Source: Streptosporangium pseudovulgare
GTDB taxonomy: Bacteria; Actinomycetota; Actinomycetes; Streptosporangiales; Streptosporangiaceae
Length of the DNA stretch: 64,000 nucleotides
Direction: 5' to 3'
NCBI RefSeq assembly: GCF_014648055.1
Contig: NZ_BMQJ01000021.1
Coordinates: forward strand, 47,926-111,925
The notes beneath the pieces were generated by a model. The model ran no database searches and was not told where the DNA came from. It saw only the letters and a list, made by a program, of their open reading frames with translations. The position numbers and the translations under genes were made by a program. This document shows, in pieces, positions 1 to 7,959 of the stretch (its first letter is position 1; each line of letters begins with the position of its first letter).

Positions 1-182
1 TTGAGCCCGGTCAGCAGCGGGGCGGCCAGCGCCGTCACGACGAAGACCGTCACGATGGCGAGGCCGAGGAGCGCGGCCGGGTCGCGGCGGAGCCGCTCGT
101 AGGCGATCCGCCCGGGGGAGCGGCCCCGGACGGCCGGGGCCGCGATACCCGCCGCGGCCTCCCGCGGTGCGGCGGTGGTCAC
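1..182 (-). CDS. ABC transporter permease, DppC-like, N-terminal part only (cut by window edge)
   Basis: The first 60 codons of a gene that continues past the left edge. It starts with GTG at 182, whose last bases overlap the TGA of the lipoprotein gene upstream (GTGA, 4-bp overlap). The translation has an alanine-rich hydrophilic start, a basic stretch around SPGRIAYERLRRDPAAL, and then a hydrophobic helix ending LAAPLLTGL. That is the usual beginning of DppC/OppC-type permeases, which have a cytoplasmic N-terminus followed by a first membrane helix. Its place right after a family-5 solute-binding protein supports the same reading. A DppB-like permease would be expected next to it and must lie outside the window if present. 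The rest of the family signature, including the EAA loop, cannot be seen. Confidence 0.75.
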   Translation of the reverse strand, partial: MTTAAPREAAAGIAAPAVRGRSPGRIAYERLRRDPAALLGLAIVTVFVVTALAAPLLTGL

Positions 183-1882
183 TTCCCGACCCCGAGGGCG
201 GCGTAGTCGAACTGGCCGGACCAGATCAGGTGGCCGAACGCGCCGCCGACCTTGGAGCCGGTGAGCAGCGGCTTGCGGAGCCAGAGCAGGGGGACCATCG
301 GGGTCTTCTTCATGATCTCGGCGTCCAGGTCCACCCAGGCGCGGTCGGCCGCCTTCAGGTCGGTCATGGCGCGGATCCCGTCGATCCGGTCCATGGTCTC
401 CTTGTCCCGGAACAGCGACACGTTGCCGCTGTTGCCCTTGTCGGTGATGGTGCGGCCGTCGAAGAGCATCGGGATGAAGGAGGACCCGGACGGGTAGTCC
501 TGGCACCAGCCGTACAGGGCCAGCCCGTCGAACCTGGCGGTGTCGCCGATGGTGTCGTAGTAGACCGACGGGTCGAAGGTGCTGATCTCGGTCTCGACGC
601 CGACGCGCCTGAGCGACTCCTGGATCGCGGTGGCGGCTCCCTTGTCGCCGGTGGAGGCGTACATCGTGACCTTCACCGGCGTCGTCACGCCGGACTCGGC
701 GATCAGCGCCTTGGCCTTCGCCACGTCGCCGGTCGGCGGGATCTTCAGGGTGTCCTGCGGGACGCCTCCGGACAGCGACGGCGGCAGGTAGGCGGTGGCG
801 ACCGTGCCGGAGGCCGGGCCGCCCTTGACGGTCTGGTACGCCTCCTTGTCGATCGCGTACTGCAGGGCCAGGCGGAACTTCGGGTTGTCGAAGGGCGCCC
901 TGGCGGTGTTCATGGCCAGGGTGTCGGTGCAGCCCCGGATCTCGTTGTGGAAGCGCGCCCTGACCTTGGGGTTGGTGAGGATCTTGGCGAAGCTCTCGCC
1001 GTTGACGTCGGCGTAGGTGACCGCGGTCCGGTCCTCGCCCTGGTCGGCGATGAGCCGGTCCACGATCACGCTCTGCCGCAGGCCCTGCTTGACGACGACC
1101 CTGTCCGGCAGCGCCTTGCGGACCGGGTCGGTGGCGGGGTCCCAGTGCTCGTTCCGGCTGAGCACGAGCTGCTTGCCCCGGTCATAGGTGTCGATCTTGT
1201 ACGGTCCGGAGGAGAAGACGCGGTTGTCGTACTGGGCCTTGGTGTCCCTGGCCCGGGGCACCGGCGCGAAGGTCGGCAGGGTGGCGTAGTACGGGAACTC
1301 GGCGACGGGGCGGTCGAGGTGGAAGACGATCGTCTTCTCGTCGGGCGTCTCGATCGACTTCAGCGAACCGTCCCGGTAGGGGCCCCGGTACTTCTCGCCG
1401 CCGGTCAGGACCAGGCGGGCGTAGTTGGGGCCGCCGGGCAGTTCGGGGGCGAAGGACCGCTCCACGTTGTACTTGACGTCGGCGGCCACGACGGGCGAGC
1501 CGTCCTCGTACTTGAGGCCGTCCTTGAGGGTGAAGGTCCAGGTCCTGCCGCCGTCGGACATCTCGCCGACGGTGGTGGCGAGGTCCGGGACGATCTGCAG
1601 GCTGGCCGGCCCCGGCTCCGACTTGTAGGTGACGAGGGAGCGGTAGAGGTAGCGCAGGCCGAAGTCCATCTCCGGCATCGTCCAGTTGCGGGTCGGGTCG
1701 AGGTGGGAGAAGTCCTGGTTGGACAGGATCGTGAGCGTCCCGCCCCTGGCGGCCTCACCGGCCGGGGCCTGGGAGCGGTTTCCGGACCGCTCGGCGGCGG
1801 GTGTCCCGCCGCCGCAGGCCGCCGTGGCGGACAGCACCGCCAGCGCGAGGAGGCAGGGGACCGCCGTGGTCTTCACGGACAT
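179..1882 (-). CDS. ABC transporter substrate-binding lipoprotein, family 5 (DppA/OppA type)
   Basis: A 567-residue secreted lipoprotein that should bind peptides or related solutes outside the membrane and pass them to the permease encoded just downstream. The N-terminus has a short basic start, a hydrophobic segment and a lipobox ending T-A-A-Cys23. A flexible Ser/Gly/Ala linker follows, then the family-5 pattern: GGTLTILSNQDFSHLDP near the start, a segment like WTFTLKDGLKYEDGSPVVAADV, and a C-terminal part ending in PLLWLRKP. ATG at 1882 is preceded by GGAG at good spacing. Length is normal for SBP_bac_5 proteins. The gene opens an operon that runs off the left edge. The exact ligand cannot be read from sequence. 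Confidence 0.9.
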   Translation of the reverse strand: MSVKTTAVPCLLALAVLSATAACGGGTPAAERSGNRSQAPAGEAARGGTLTILSNQDFSHLDPTRNWTMPEMDFGLRYLYRSLVTYKSEPGPASLQIVPDLATTVGEMSDGGRTWTFTLKDGLKYEDGSPVVAADVKYNVERSFAPELPGGPNYARLVLTGGEKYRGPYRDGSLKSIETPDEKTIVFHLDRPVAEFPYYATLPTFAPVPRARDTKAQYDNRVFSSGPYKIDTYDRGKQLVLSRNEHWDPATDPVRKALPDRVVVKQGLRQSVIVDRLIADQGEDRTAVTYADVNGESFAKILTNPKVRARFHNEIRGCTDTLAMNTARAPFDNPKFRLALQYAIDKEAYQTVKGGPASGTVATAYLPPSLSGGVPQDTLKIPPTGDVAKAKALIAESGVTTPVKVTMYASTGDKGAATAIQESLRRVGVETEISTFDPSVYYDTIGDTARFDGLALYGWCQDYPSGSSFIPMLFDGRTITDKGNSGNVSLFRDKETMDRIDGIRAMTDLKAADRAWVDLDAEIMKKTPMVPLLWLRKPLLTGSKVGGAFGHLIWSGQFDYAALGVGK

Positions 1883-1924
1883 GTGTCACTCCGCAGTGGT
1901 TGGGGGGGAGAGCGAGAGTGACAC

Positions 1925-1966
1925 GTAACATAGTAATGTGAAATATTACCGGCAATAGTACGTTAC
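1925..1966. promoter_or_regulatory. AT-rich promoter region with inverted repeat upstream of the lipoprotein gene
   Basis: This patch is much more AT-rich than its surroundings and lies 40-85 bp upstream of the lipoprotein ATG. It contains GTAAT at 1933-1937 and ATTAC at 1945-1949, separated by 7 bp, inside an outer GTAAC (1925-1929) and GTTAC (1962-1966) pair. The layout suits a promoter with an operator, but the regulator is unknown. Confidence 0.45.
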
Positions 1967-2001
1967 CAATCCGTAATTCTCCTGGCCCGGCATTCCCCCG
2001 T

Positions 2002-2139
2002 TTTCCCGGTCCCGGCCCGGTGGCTTTCCCGGTCCCGGCCCGTCGCCTTTCCGGGTCCCGGTCCGGTGGCTTTCCAGGTCCCGGTCCGGTGGCTTTCCCG
2101 GCTTCTGTCCTGCGGTTTCCCGGGTCCCGGCCCGGCGGC
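2002..2139. repeat. 23-bp tandem repeat, about six copies
   Basis: Four consecutive units keep exact 23-bp spacing (2002-2024, 2025-2047, 2048-2070, 2071-2093), followed by a degenerate 22-bp unit (2094-2115) and a further related unit (2116-2139). Each begins TTTCC and carries GGTCCCGG followed by CCGGTGGC or a close variant. The array lies between the end of the LysR gene (2153) and the promoter of the lipoprotein gene. Period 23 is not a multiple of three, so it is not a coding repeat. Confidence 0.85.
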
Positions 2140-2152
2140 CCCGCCCCGGCCG

Positions 2153-3106
2153 TCAGATGAGCGGATGCACCTCGGGATGGGCGTCCCACCAGCGCCGGAA
2201 CAGCGGATTGTCGTCCAGGTGGTCGGTGTACGCGGCGGCGAGGCCGCGGTAGAGCTCCGCCGCCTGCTCGGTGCCCAGCCGGTCCCGGCGCCAGGCCACG
2301 GTCAGCTTGGCGGTCTGCGGCTGGCCGGCGAGCGGGCGGACGACCGTACCGGGCGCGGCGGGCCAGGTGGGATCGACCAGGCGGACCCCGAGGCCCGCCG
2401 CCACCAGCGGCCGGCCCGCGCCGCTCGGGGCGTCGTAGCGCACGTCGGGCTCGAACCCGGCCGCGCGGCAGGCGGCGCGCAGCGCGGCGAGCGAGCCGTC
2501 GTCGGCGCCGGGCGGGCTGATCCAGTGCTCGTCCCGCAGGTCGGCGAGCCGGACCTCCTCCCGCCCGGCCAGCCGGTGGCCCTCCGCCAGGGCGACGAAT
2601 ATCGGATACCGGGGGACGAGGGTACGGCTGGCGACCGGCGCCGTCAGCGTGATGTCGAACCCCTCGACGATGCCCAGCAGGGCCACGTCGAGCTGCCCCT
2701 GCGTGAGCGCCGTGGCCAGCAGCGTCGCCGAGGGTTCGATGCGCAGCGAGATCTCGTGCCCGCGCAGCCTCTCACCGACCCGGTCGACGATGCTCCCCAC
2801 GCAGGCCAGGTGCACGCAGCCCAGCCGGAGGGTCTCCACCGCGGTGGGGACGCGCAGGTCGCCGAAGAGCGCGTCCACCTCCGTCAGGACGATGCGGGCG
2901 CGGGCGATGACCTGCCGTCCCAGCGGGGTCGGCTGCACCCCGGAGTGGCTGCGCACGAACAGCGTCCCGCCGACGATCTCCTCGACCCGGCGCAGCTGGT
3001 TGGTCATGGCCGGCTGGGACAGGCCCAGCCTGGCGGCGGCGCGGGTGACGCTCCCCATCTCCGCTATCGCACAGATCGTGCGGAGATGCCTGATGTCGAG
3101 CTCCAT
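2153..3106 (-). CDS. LysR-family transcriptional regulator
   Basis: A 317-residue regulator with an N-terminal winged helix-turn-helix (about residues 5-65; GSVTRAAARLGLSQPAM is the recognition region) followed by a substrate-binding-like effector domain, the standard LysR layout and length. I chose ATG at 3106 because the protein then begins MELDIRHLRT, as is usual; a TTG two codons upstream (3112) is also open. No clear Shine-Dalgarno sequence precedes either start. The gene diverges from the collagenase gene across a 306-bp gap, so the collagenase is a natural candidate target. The lipoprotein gene lies downstream on the same strand beyond a repeat array and probably has its own promoter. 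The inducer is unknown. Confidence 0.9.
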   Translation of the reverse strand: MELDIRHLRTICAIAEMGSVTRAAARLGLSQPAMTNQLRRVEEIVGGTLFVRSHSGVQPTPLGRQVIARARIVLTEVDALFGDLRVPTAVETLRLGCVHLACVGSIVDRVGERLRGHEISLRIEPSATLLATALTQGQLDVALLGIVEGFDITLTAPVASRTLVPRYPIFVALAEGHRLAGREEVRLADLRDEHWISPPGADDGSLAALRAACRAAGFEPDVRYDAPSGAGRPLVAAGLGVRLVDPTWPAAPGTVVRPLAGQPQTAKLTVAWRRDRLGTEQAAELYRGLAAAYTDHLDDNPLFRRWWDAHPEVHPLI

Positions 3107-3412
3107 AGCCAAGAATTATGTGACGGCTGATGACCATCGCATGAACTTCCCGAGCAAACTGCGACGTAAGCGCACGAACCGGCGAAGGCGCCGGGTCGCG
3201 AAACCCATAGCGGGGAGCCTGCGCCGCCCCACGGCGACGGCCCGCACCCGGCCGTGAGACCGCGGGAGACGTGCTCCCCCGGCCCTTTCGGGGGCGGAGA
3301 CCCCGAACGACCGGCGACCCCCCTGACCCCGTGGGCCGCCGGCCCCCACCCCCCTGACCCGGCTGACCGGACCGATCTCGCGCGCCGTCGTGAACACCCC
3401 CCGGAGGTTCAG
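3107..3412. promoter_or_regulatory. Divergent intergenic region, LysR gene / collagenase gene
   Basis: About 300 bp without a gene. Next to the LysR start is ATA-N9-TAT (3105-3119), compatible with a LysR T-N11-A box and so with autoregulation. The collagenase Shine-Dalgarno sequence GGAGG lies at 3403-3407. The middle is GC-rich, and I see no certain -10 or -35 there. Confidence 0.4.
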
Positions 3413-5998
3413 TTGTCGATCAAACCGCCCCTCGGTGAACTCGGGAAGCGTCTGCGGTCGCTCCTCACACCCGTGTTCGCCCTGGGAATCGTCCTCCAGC
3501 CGCTGGCGGCGTCCCCCGCGACCGCCGCCGTCCCCGCCCCGGTGGCCGCCGCCCCCGCACCCGCCCGCACCGCCGACAAGCCCCCGCCCGTCGGCGCGGA
3601 CGCGGCCGGCGACGCCCGGCACGCGCACGCGTCCCCGCTGAAGGTCGAGGCGCGCCCCCCGCTGCCCGCGTCGGACGACGCGCTGCGGCGCACCGTCGAC
3701 AAGCCCGCCCGCACGTCGGAGCATCCCCGCCCCTCGGCGAAGTCGGCGAAGACGACGGCCGCCGCGGCGGCGTGCAACGTGAGCGACTTCACCGGCAGGT
3801 CCGGCAGCGCCCTCGTCCAGCAGATCAAGTCCTCGACCACCGACTGCGTCAACACGCTGTTCAACCTGACCGGCGGTGACGCCTACTCCGCCTTCCGTGA
3901 GTCGCAGATGGCCGGCGTCGCGTACGCGCTGCGCGACAACGCCGTCAACTACCCCGGTGACAACAGCACCGGCACCGCCCAGCTCGTGCTGTACCTGCGC
4001 GCCGGCTACTACGTGCAGTGGTACGACTCCGCCACCGTGGGCGCCTACGGGCCCGCCCTGCAGACCGCGATCCGCGCCGGCCTCGACGGCTTCTTCGGCA
4101 ACTCCAGGGCCTTCACGGTCGGCGACGCCAACGGCGAGGTCCTCGCCGAGGCGGTCACCCTGATCGACAGCGCCCAGCAGAACGACCGCTACCTCGGAGT
4201 CGTCAAGCGCCTGCTCAACGGCTACGACGGCTCCTACGACGCCCACTGGTGGATGCTCAACGCGGTCAACAACGTCTACACGGTGCTCTTCCGCGGCCAC
4301 CAGGTCCCGGCGTTCGTCACCGCGGTCCAGGCCGACCCGAGCGTCATCGACACCCTCAACGCCTTCGCGACGAAGAACCTCTCGCTGCTCGGCACCGGCC
4401 GCGGCTACCTGACCTCCAACGCCGGCCGCGAGCTCGGCCGCTTCCTGCAGCACACCGCCCTGCAGACCAAGGTCCGGCCGATGGCCAGGGACCTGCTCTC
4501 CCGCAGCCGGATCACCGGGCCCACCGCCCCGCTCTGGGTCGGCGTGGCCGAGATGACCGACTCCTACGACAAGGCCAACTGCTCCTCCTACGGCACCTGC
4601 AACCTGCAGCAGACCCTGGCCGCCAACGTCCTGACCGTCAACCACACCTGCAGCCCCAGCATCAAGATCCGTGCCCAGGACATGACGCCGGCCCAGCTCG
4701 CCGACAGCTGCCGCAGCCTCACCAGTCAGGACGCCTACTTCCACAACCTCGTCAAGGACGGCAACCGCCCGGTCACCGGCGACAACAACACCACCATCGA
4801 GGTCTGCGTCTTCGACTCCAGCACCGACTACCAGACCTACGCCGGCGCGATGTTCGGCATCGACACCAACAACGGCGGCATGTACCTGGAGGGCGACCCG
4901 TCCGCCTCCGGCAACCAGCCGAGGTTCATCGCCTACGAGGCCGAATGGGTACGGCCGGCCTTCGAGATCTGGAACCTCAACCACGAGTACACCCACTACC
5001 TCGACGGCCGGTTCGACATGTACGGCGACTTCGACGCCGGCGTCACCACGCCGACCATCTGGTGGATCGAGGGCTTCGCCGAGTACGTCTCCTACTCCTA
5101 CCGCGGGGTCGTCTACGACGCCGCGATCACCGAGGCGGCCAGGCGCACCTACGCGCTCAGCACGCTGTGGAACACCACCTACTCCCACGACACCACCCGC
5201 ATCTACCGCTGGGGCTACCTCGCCGTGCGGTACATGTTCGAAAGGCACCCCGCCGACGTCGCCACCGTCCTCGGCCACTACCGCACCGGCAACTGGAACG
5301 CCGCCCGCACCTTCCTGACCGGCACGATCGGCAGCCGCTACGACAGCGACTGGCAGACGTGGCTGGCGGCCTGCGCGTCCGGCGCCTGCGCGGGCGGCGG
5401 GAGCGGCAACCAGACGCCGAGCGCGAGCTTCACCTTCACCGCCACCGGTCTCGCCGCGACCTTCACCGACACCTCCGCAGACCCCGACGGGACGATCGCC
5501 TCCCGCCGCTGGGAGTTCGGCGACGGGGCGACGTCGACCGTGGCCAACCCCTCGCACACCTACGCCGCCTCCGGCACCTACCCGGTGAAGCTCACCGTCA
5601 CCGACAACGCGGGCGCCACCGGGACGAGCACGCAGCAGGTCACGGTGTCCACCGGCGGAACCGGCACCCCCGAGTGCACCGCCTCCCGGACCGACGAACT
5701 GGGCAGGAACTGCCAGCGCGGCAACGTGTCGGCGACCTCGGGGAACTACGCCTACTTCTACCTCAACGTCCCCGCGGGCACCCCGAAGCTGACCATCACC
5801 ACCTCCGGGGGCACCGGGAACGCCGACCTCTACTACAGCCCCGCCTCCTGGGCCACCACCACGAACCACACCGCCCGGTCGGCCAACCCGGGCAACGCCG
5901 AGACCCTGACCATCACCAACCCGCCCGCCGGCTACGTCTACATCAGCCTCCACGCGGCGCAGTCCTTCACCGGAGCCACCGTCAAGGTCGAATACTGA
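3413..5998 (+). CDS. Secreted collagenase, peptidase family M9, with PKD and PPC domains
   Basis: An 861-residue exported zinc metalloprotease expected to cleave collagen-like proteins outside the cell. A signal peptide covers roughly residues 1-39. The M9 N-terminal helical domain follows, then the catalytic motif HEYTH at 524-528 with the third zinc ligand Glu553 in WWIEGFAEY. A PKD domain (about 668-748, containing WEFGDGATST) and a C-terminal pre-peptidase-type domain (about 755-858) are typical accessory parts that bind matrix. The start is TTG at 3413, because GGAGG sits 5 bp upstream and the signal peptide begins there; the reading frame stays open further upstream without a good ribosome site. 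It diverges from the LysR gene and is followed by two strong hairpins. Confidence 0.93.
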   Translation: MSIKPPLGELGKRLRSLLTPVFALGIVLQPLAASPATAAVPAPVAAAPAPARTADKPPPVGADAAGDARHAHASPLKVEARPPLPASDDALRRTVDKPARTSEHPRPSAKSAKTTAAAAACNVSDFTGRSGSALVQQIKSSTTDCVNTLFNLTGGDAYSAFRESQMAGVAYALRDNAVNYPGDNSTGTAQLVLYLRAGYYVQWYDSATVGAYGPALQTAIRAGLDGFFGNSRAFTVGDANGEVLAEAVTLIDSAQQNDRYLGVVKRLLNGYDGSYDAHWWMLNAVNNVYTVLFRGHQVPAFVTAVQADPSVIDTLNAFATKNLSLLGTGRGYLTSNAGRELGRFLQHTALQTKVRPMARDLLSRSRITGPTAPLWVGVAEMTDSYDKANCSSYGTCNLQQTLAANVLTVNHTCSPSIKIRAQDMTPAQLADSCRSLTSQDAYFHNLVKDGNRPVTGDNNTTIEVCVFDSSTDYQTYAGAMFGIDTNNGGMYLEGDPSASGNQPRFIAYEAEWVRPAFEIWNLNHEYTHYLDGRFDMYGDFDAGVTTPTIWWIEGFAEYVSYSYRGVVYDAAITEAARRTYALSTLWNTTYSHDTTRIYRWGYLAVRYMFERHPADVATVLGHYRTGNWNAARTFLTGTIGSRYDSDWQTWLAACASGACAGGGSGNQTPSASFTFTATGLAATFTDTSADPDGTIASRRWEFGDGATSTVANPSHTYAASGTYPVKLTVTDNAGATGTSTQQVTVSTGGTGTPECTASRTDELGRNCQRGNVSATSGNYAYFYLNVPAGTPKLTITTSGGTGNADLYYSPASWATTTNHTARSANPGNAETLTITNPPAGYVYISLHAAQSFTGATVKVEY

Positions 5999-6010
5999 CG
6001 ACGGCCTGAA

Positions 6011-6036
6011 CCCCGCCGGGGCCGGCCCCGGCGGGG
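6011..6036 (+). terminator. Terminator hairpin after the collagenase gene
   Basis: A perfect 11-bp stem CCCCGCCGGGG / CCCCGGCGGGG with a 4-nt loop, 12 bp after the collagenase stop codon. No U-tract follows, as is common in actinomycetes. Confidence 0.8.
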
Positions 6037-6053
6037 GTCAAGGCCCATCCGGC

Positions 6054-6080
6054 CCGCACGTCCCCCGCCGGGACGTGCGG
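6054..6080. terminator. Second hairpin after the collagenase gene
   Basis: A perfect 11-bp stem CCGCACGTCCC / GGGACGTGCGG around a 5-nt loop, 18 bp beyond the first hairpin. It is probably a back-up terminator. Confidence 0.65.
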
Positions 6081-6270
6081 GTTCCGGCGGTTCCCGACGC
6101 TCCGAGTCGAACGATTGTCTTTGCGGCCCACACCTCCGGACGACGAGTCAATCGGAGCGCACGCCGAGGGGGAACAGGAGGGTTTCTCTGGGAATGCAAA
6201 AGGTAGAAATTTAGATAAATGGCTTAATTTTCCGCAGGGCCATCATGGGGGCCGCAAAGAATCGAGTCGT
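6081..6270. other. Gene-free AT-rich stretch
   Basis: No gene is supported here. The part from about 6180 to 6230 is strikingly AT-rich for this genome (AAAGGTAGAAATTTAG and similar). With the relic that follows, it may be decayed or imported DNA. Confidence 0.35.
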
Positions 6271-6272
6271 TA

Positions 6273-6886
6273 TTGTCTCGTTACGGTTTCGGCGGCGCGT
6301 GCGGCCTCGGAGGAGGTGACCGGGACCAGGTCGTACATGCCATCCGCGACGTCACGCGGGAGGCGGCCTCGGCCTTCGCCCCGGCGCGGGTGAAGAGCAC
6401 GTACCCGCTCTCCGCCACGAGATGAGACGGCGTCTTAGTGCCGCGCCGTGTCGTTCGTCGATGGTTCGTGCCGCCTCCACGCACTTTGCGGTCGAAGGAG
6501 CGCCGCTCGAAGCGTCCGGCGAGCATGCAGCCGAGCTGGGTCCGGCCGTACGCGTCGACGCGATCGGTGCGCAGCACGACCGCCCGCGCTGCGGCGGGGC
6601 CAGGGGCCACGGCTTGACGGTTGAGCTCCCACCGGTACCGGTCGCGCTCGGCATCGGCCTGCGTCCACCAGTTCCGCATGTCGGCCTCGGCGGCCTGTCG
6701 TGCACGCTGCTCGGCCTCAGCGCGGGCCTTGCGCCGGAACATGCCGATCCCCGCCGGCGCCTGCTGCTCCCGAGGGGTCAGAGAAGCCGACAGGTCCGGC
6801 GGCGGGACAGGTGCGGCGTCGGGCGGCGCGGGAAACCGCGGCGTGGTGCGATGGGCGATCGGGCGCACCTCGGGCAGGGCGACCAT
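6273..6886 (-). pseudogene. Frameshifted relic of an unidentified gene
   Basis: No single frame explains this stretch, but consecutive pieces in different frames look coding. From ATG at 6886 comes a proline-rich start, then a charged helical segment (FRRKARAEAEQRARQ and onward) with strong third-position GC down to about 6490. Coding quality then drops in that frame while a neighbouring frame reads EAARTIDERHGAALRRR. The first frame looks coding again at VAESGYVLFTRAGAKAEA, and a third frame supplies a plausible end, DVADGMYDLVPVTSSEAARA, with stop TAA near 6273. The simplest reading is a gene broken by about three small indels. I do not recognise the family. It could also be two short real genes. 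Confidence 0.4.
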
Positions 6887-7023
6887 CCATGGATACCGCA
6901 GGAGAAAACAATTTTCTAGGTGTCCGGTTCATCGGAAAATTTCTTCCGAATCTTCTTGACCTGACCGGTTGACGGTGGGAAAGCTGGGAGAGAAGTGCCG
7001 AAAGGTGAAAGGACCGCTCCCCC
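6887..7023 (+). promoter_or_regulatory. AT-rich leader of the seven-gene operon with two inverted repeats
   Basis: The repeats are AGAAAA-CAA-TTTTCT at 6904-6918 and TCGGAA-N6-TTCCGA at 6933-6950. TTGAC-type hexamers follow at about 6957 and 6971, about 55-65 bp before the first ATG (7024). This is a plausible promoter/operator block for the operon beginning at 7024; the regulator is not identified, though the RpiR protein at 14.1-15 kb is a candidate. Confidence 0.5.
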
Positions 7024-7959
7024 ATGGTCACAGTCCGCCCTTTCCGGTCCGGTGATGAGACCTCGCTGGTCAACGCCTGGAACCGCAGCATGTCCGCCGA
7101 CCCGACGACGTCAGCCTGGTTCAGGGACTGCGTGCTGCTCGACCCCAACTTCGACCCCGAGGGCCTGCGCGTGGCCGTGGACGGGGACGACGTGGTGGGC
7201 TGCGCGTACGCCGTCCGCCGCCTGATCCCCCTGGCGCCCGGCACCGACCTGGAGCCGGACGTCGGCTGGATCCCGTTTTTCTTCGTCGTCCCCGAGCACC
7301 GCGGCGGCGGCCTGGGCCGGCGGCTGGTGGGCGAGGCGGTGGCGTTCCTGGAGGGCCTCGGCCGCACGAAGGTGGACTTCTCGTCGTACACCCCCAACTA
7401 CGTGCTGCCGGGCGCGGACGCCGAACTCTATCCCGGCGGATACCGGCTGCTGGGCGAGCTCGGCTTCCAGACGCTCTACTCGCCGGTCGCCATGGACCGC
7501 ACTCTCGTCGGCTACCAAGCCCTGCCCGAGGTGCACGAGCTGATCGGCGAGCGCGAGCGCGAGGGGTACGTCTTCCGCAGCCCCGCCGTCGGCGAGCTGC
7601 CTGAGCTGATCCGTTTCGCGGCCGACGCCTTCAACCCCGACTGGGGCGAAGCCATCCGGCGGCACCGCGATCCCGAACGCATCGTTATAGCGAAAAAAGA
7701 TCACATAGTTGGCTTCGCCCTGTACGCGGCCTATCGCGGCATCCCCGAGCGCTTCGGCCCCTTCGGCGTCGACCCCGGCCTGCGCGGCACCGGCCTCGGC
7801 AAGATCCTCCTCCATCTCACCATGACCAGGATGCGCGCCGAAGGGCTGCATTCGTCCTGGTTCCTGTGGACCGGCGAGACCAGCCCGGCCGGCCACCTCT
7901 ACACCAAGGCGGGCTACGAGATCACCAGAAGGTTCCACGTGATGAGGCGGTCCGCATGA
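7024..7959 (+). CDS. GNAT-family acetyltransferase with two GNAT domains
   Basis: A 311-residue protein with two acetyl-CoA-binding motif A sequences: PEHRGGGLGRRL at about 90-101 and PGLRGTGLGKIL at about 251-262. It is therefore a tandem GNAT protein, probably with one active and one structural half. It should acetylate a small molecule or peptide amine in the cytoplasm. The gene is first in a seven-gene operon and overlaps the PIG-L-type deacetylase gene by 4 bp (ATGA). Pairing an acetylase, a deacetylase and a peptide-type importer suggests work on an imported N-acetylated compound. Around 7681-7712 there is a short AT-rich patch with rare codons (ATA, AAA, GTT). The substrate is unknown. 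Confidence 0.85.
   Translation: MVTVRPFRSGDETSLVNAWNRSMSADPTTSAWFRDCVLLDPNFDPEGLRVAVDGDDVVGCAYAVRRLIPLAPGTDLEPDVGWIPFFFVVPEHRGGGLGRRLVGEAVAFLEGLGRTKVDFSSYTPNYVLPGADAELYPGGYRLLGELGFQTLYSPVAMDRTLVGYQALPEVHELIGEREREGYVFRSPAVGELPELIRFAADAFNPDWGEAIRRHRDPERIVIAKKDHIVGFALYAAYRGIPERFGPFGVDPGLRGTGLGKILLHLTMTRMRAEGLHSSWFLWTGETSPAGHLYTKAGYEITRRFHVMRRSA

Noticed and set aside
2002..2139. CRISPR array
   Set aside because: The repeats are directly adjacent with no spacers, GC-rich and imperfect, and no cas genes are present. The same holds for the 14-bp and 15-bp arrays.
1755..2189. Minus-strand protein with Pro/Gly repeats over the 23-bp array
   Set aside because: The repeat period is not a multiple of three, and the frame overlaps the promoter and start of the lipoprotein gene.
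3116..5953. A 945-codon frame on the minus strand opposite the collagenase
   Set aside because: It is low-complexity Gly/Val/Ala/Arg sequence caused by high GC; the plus strand has the HEYTH protease, PKD and PPC domains.
5999..7023. tRNA or attachment site as the source of the AT-rich island
   Set aside because: I found no cloverleaf, no CCA-ended acceptor stem and no direct repeats flanking the island.
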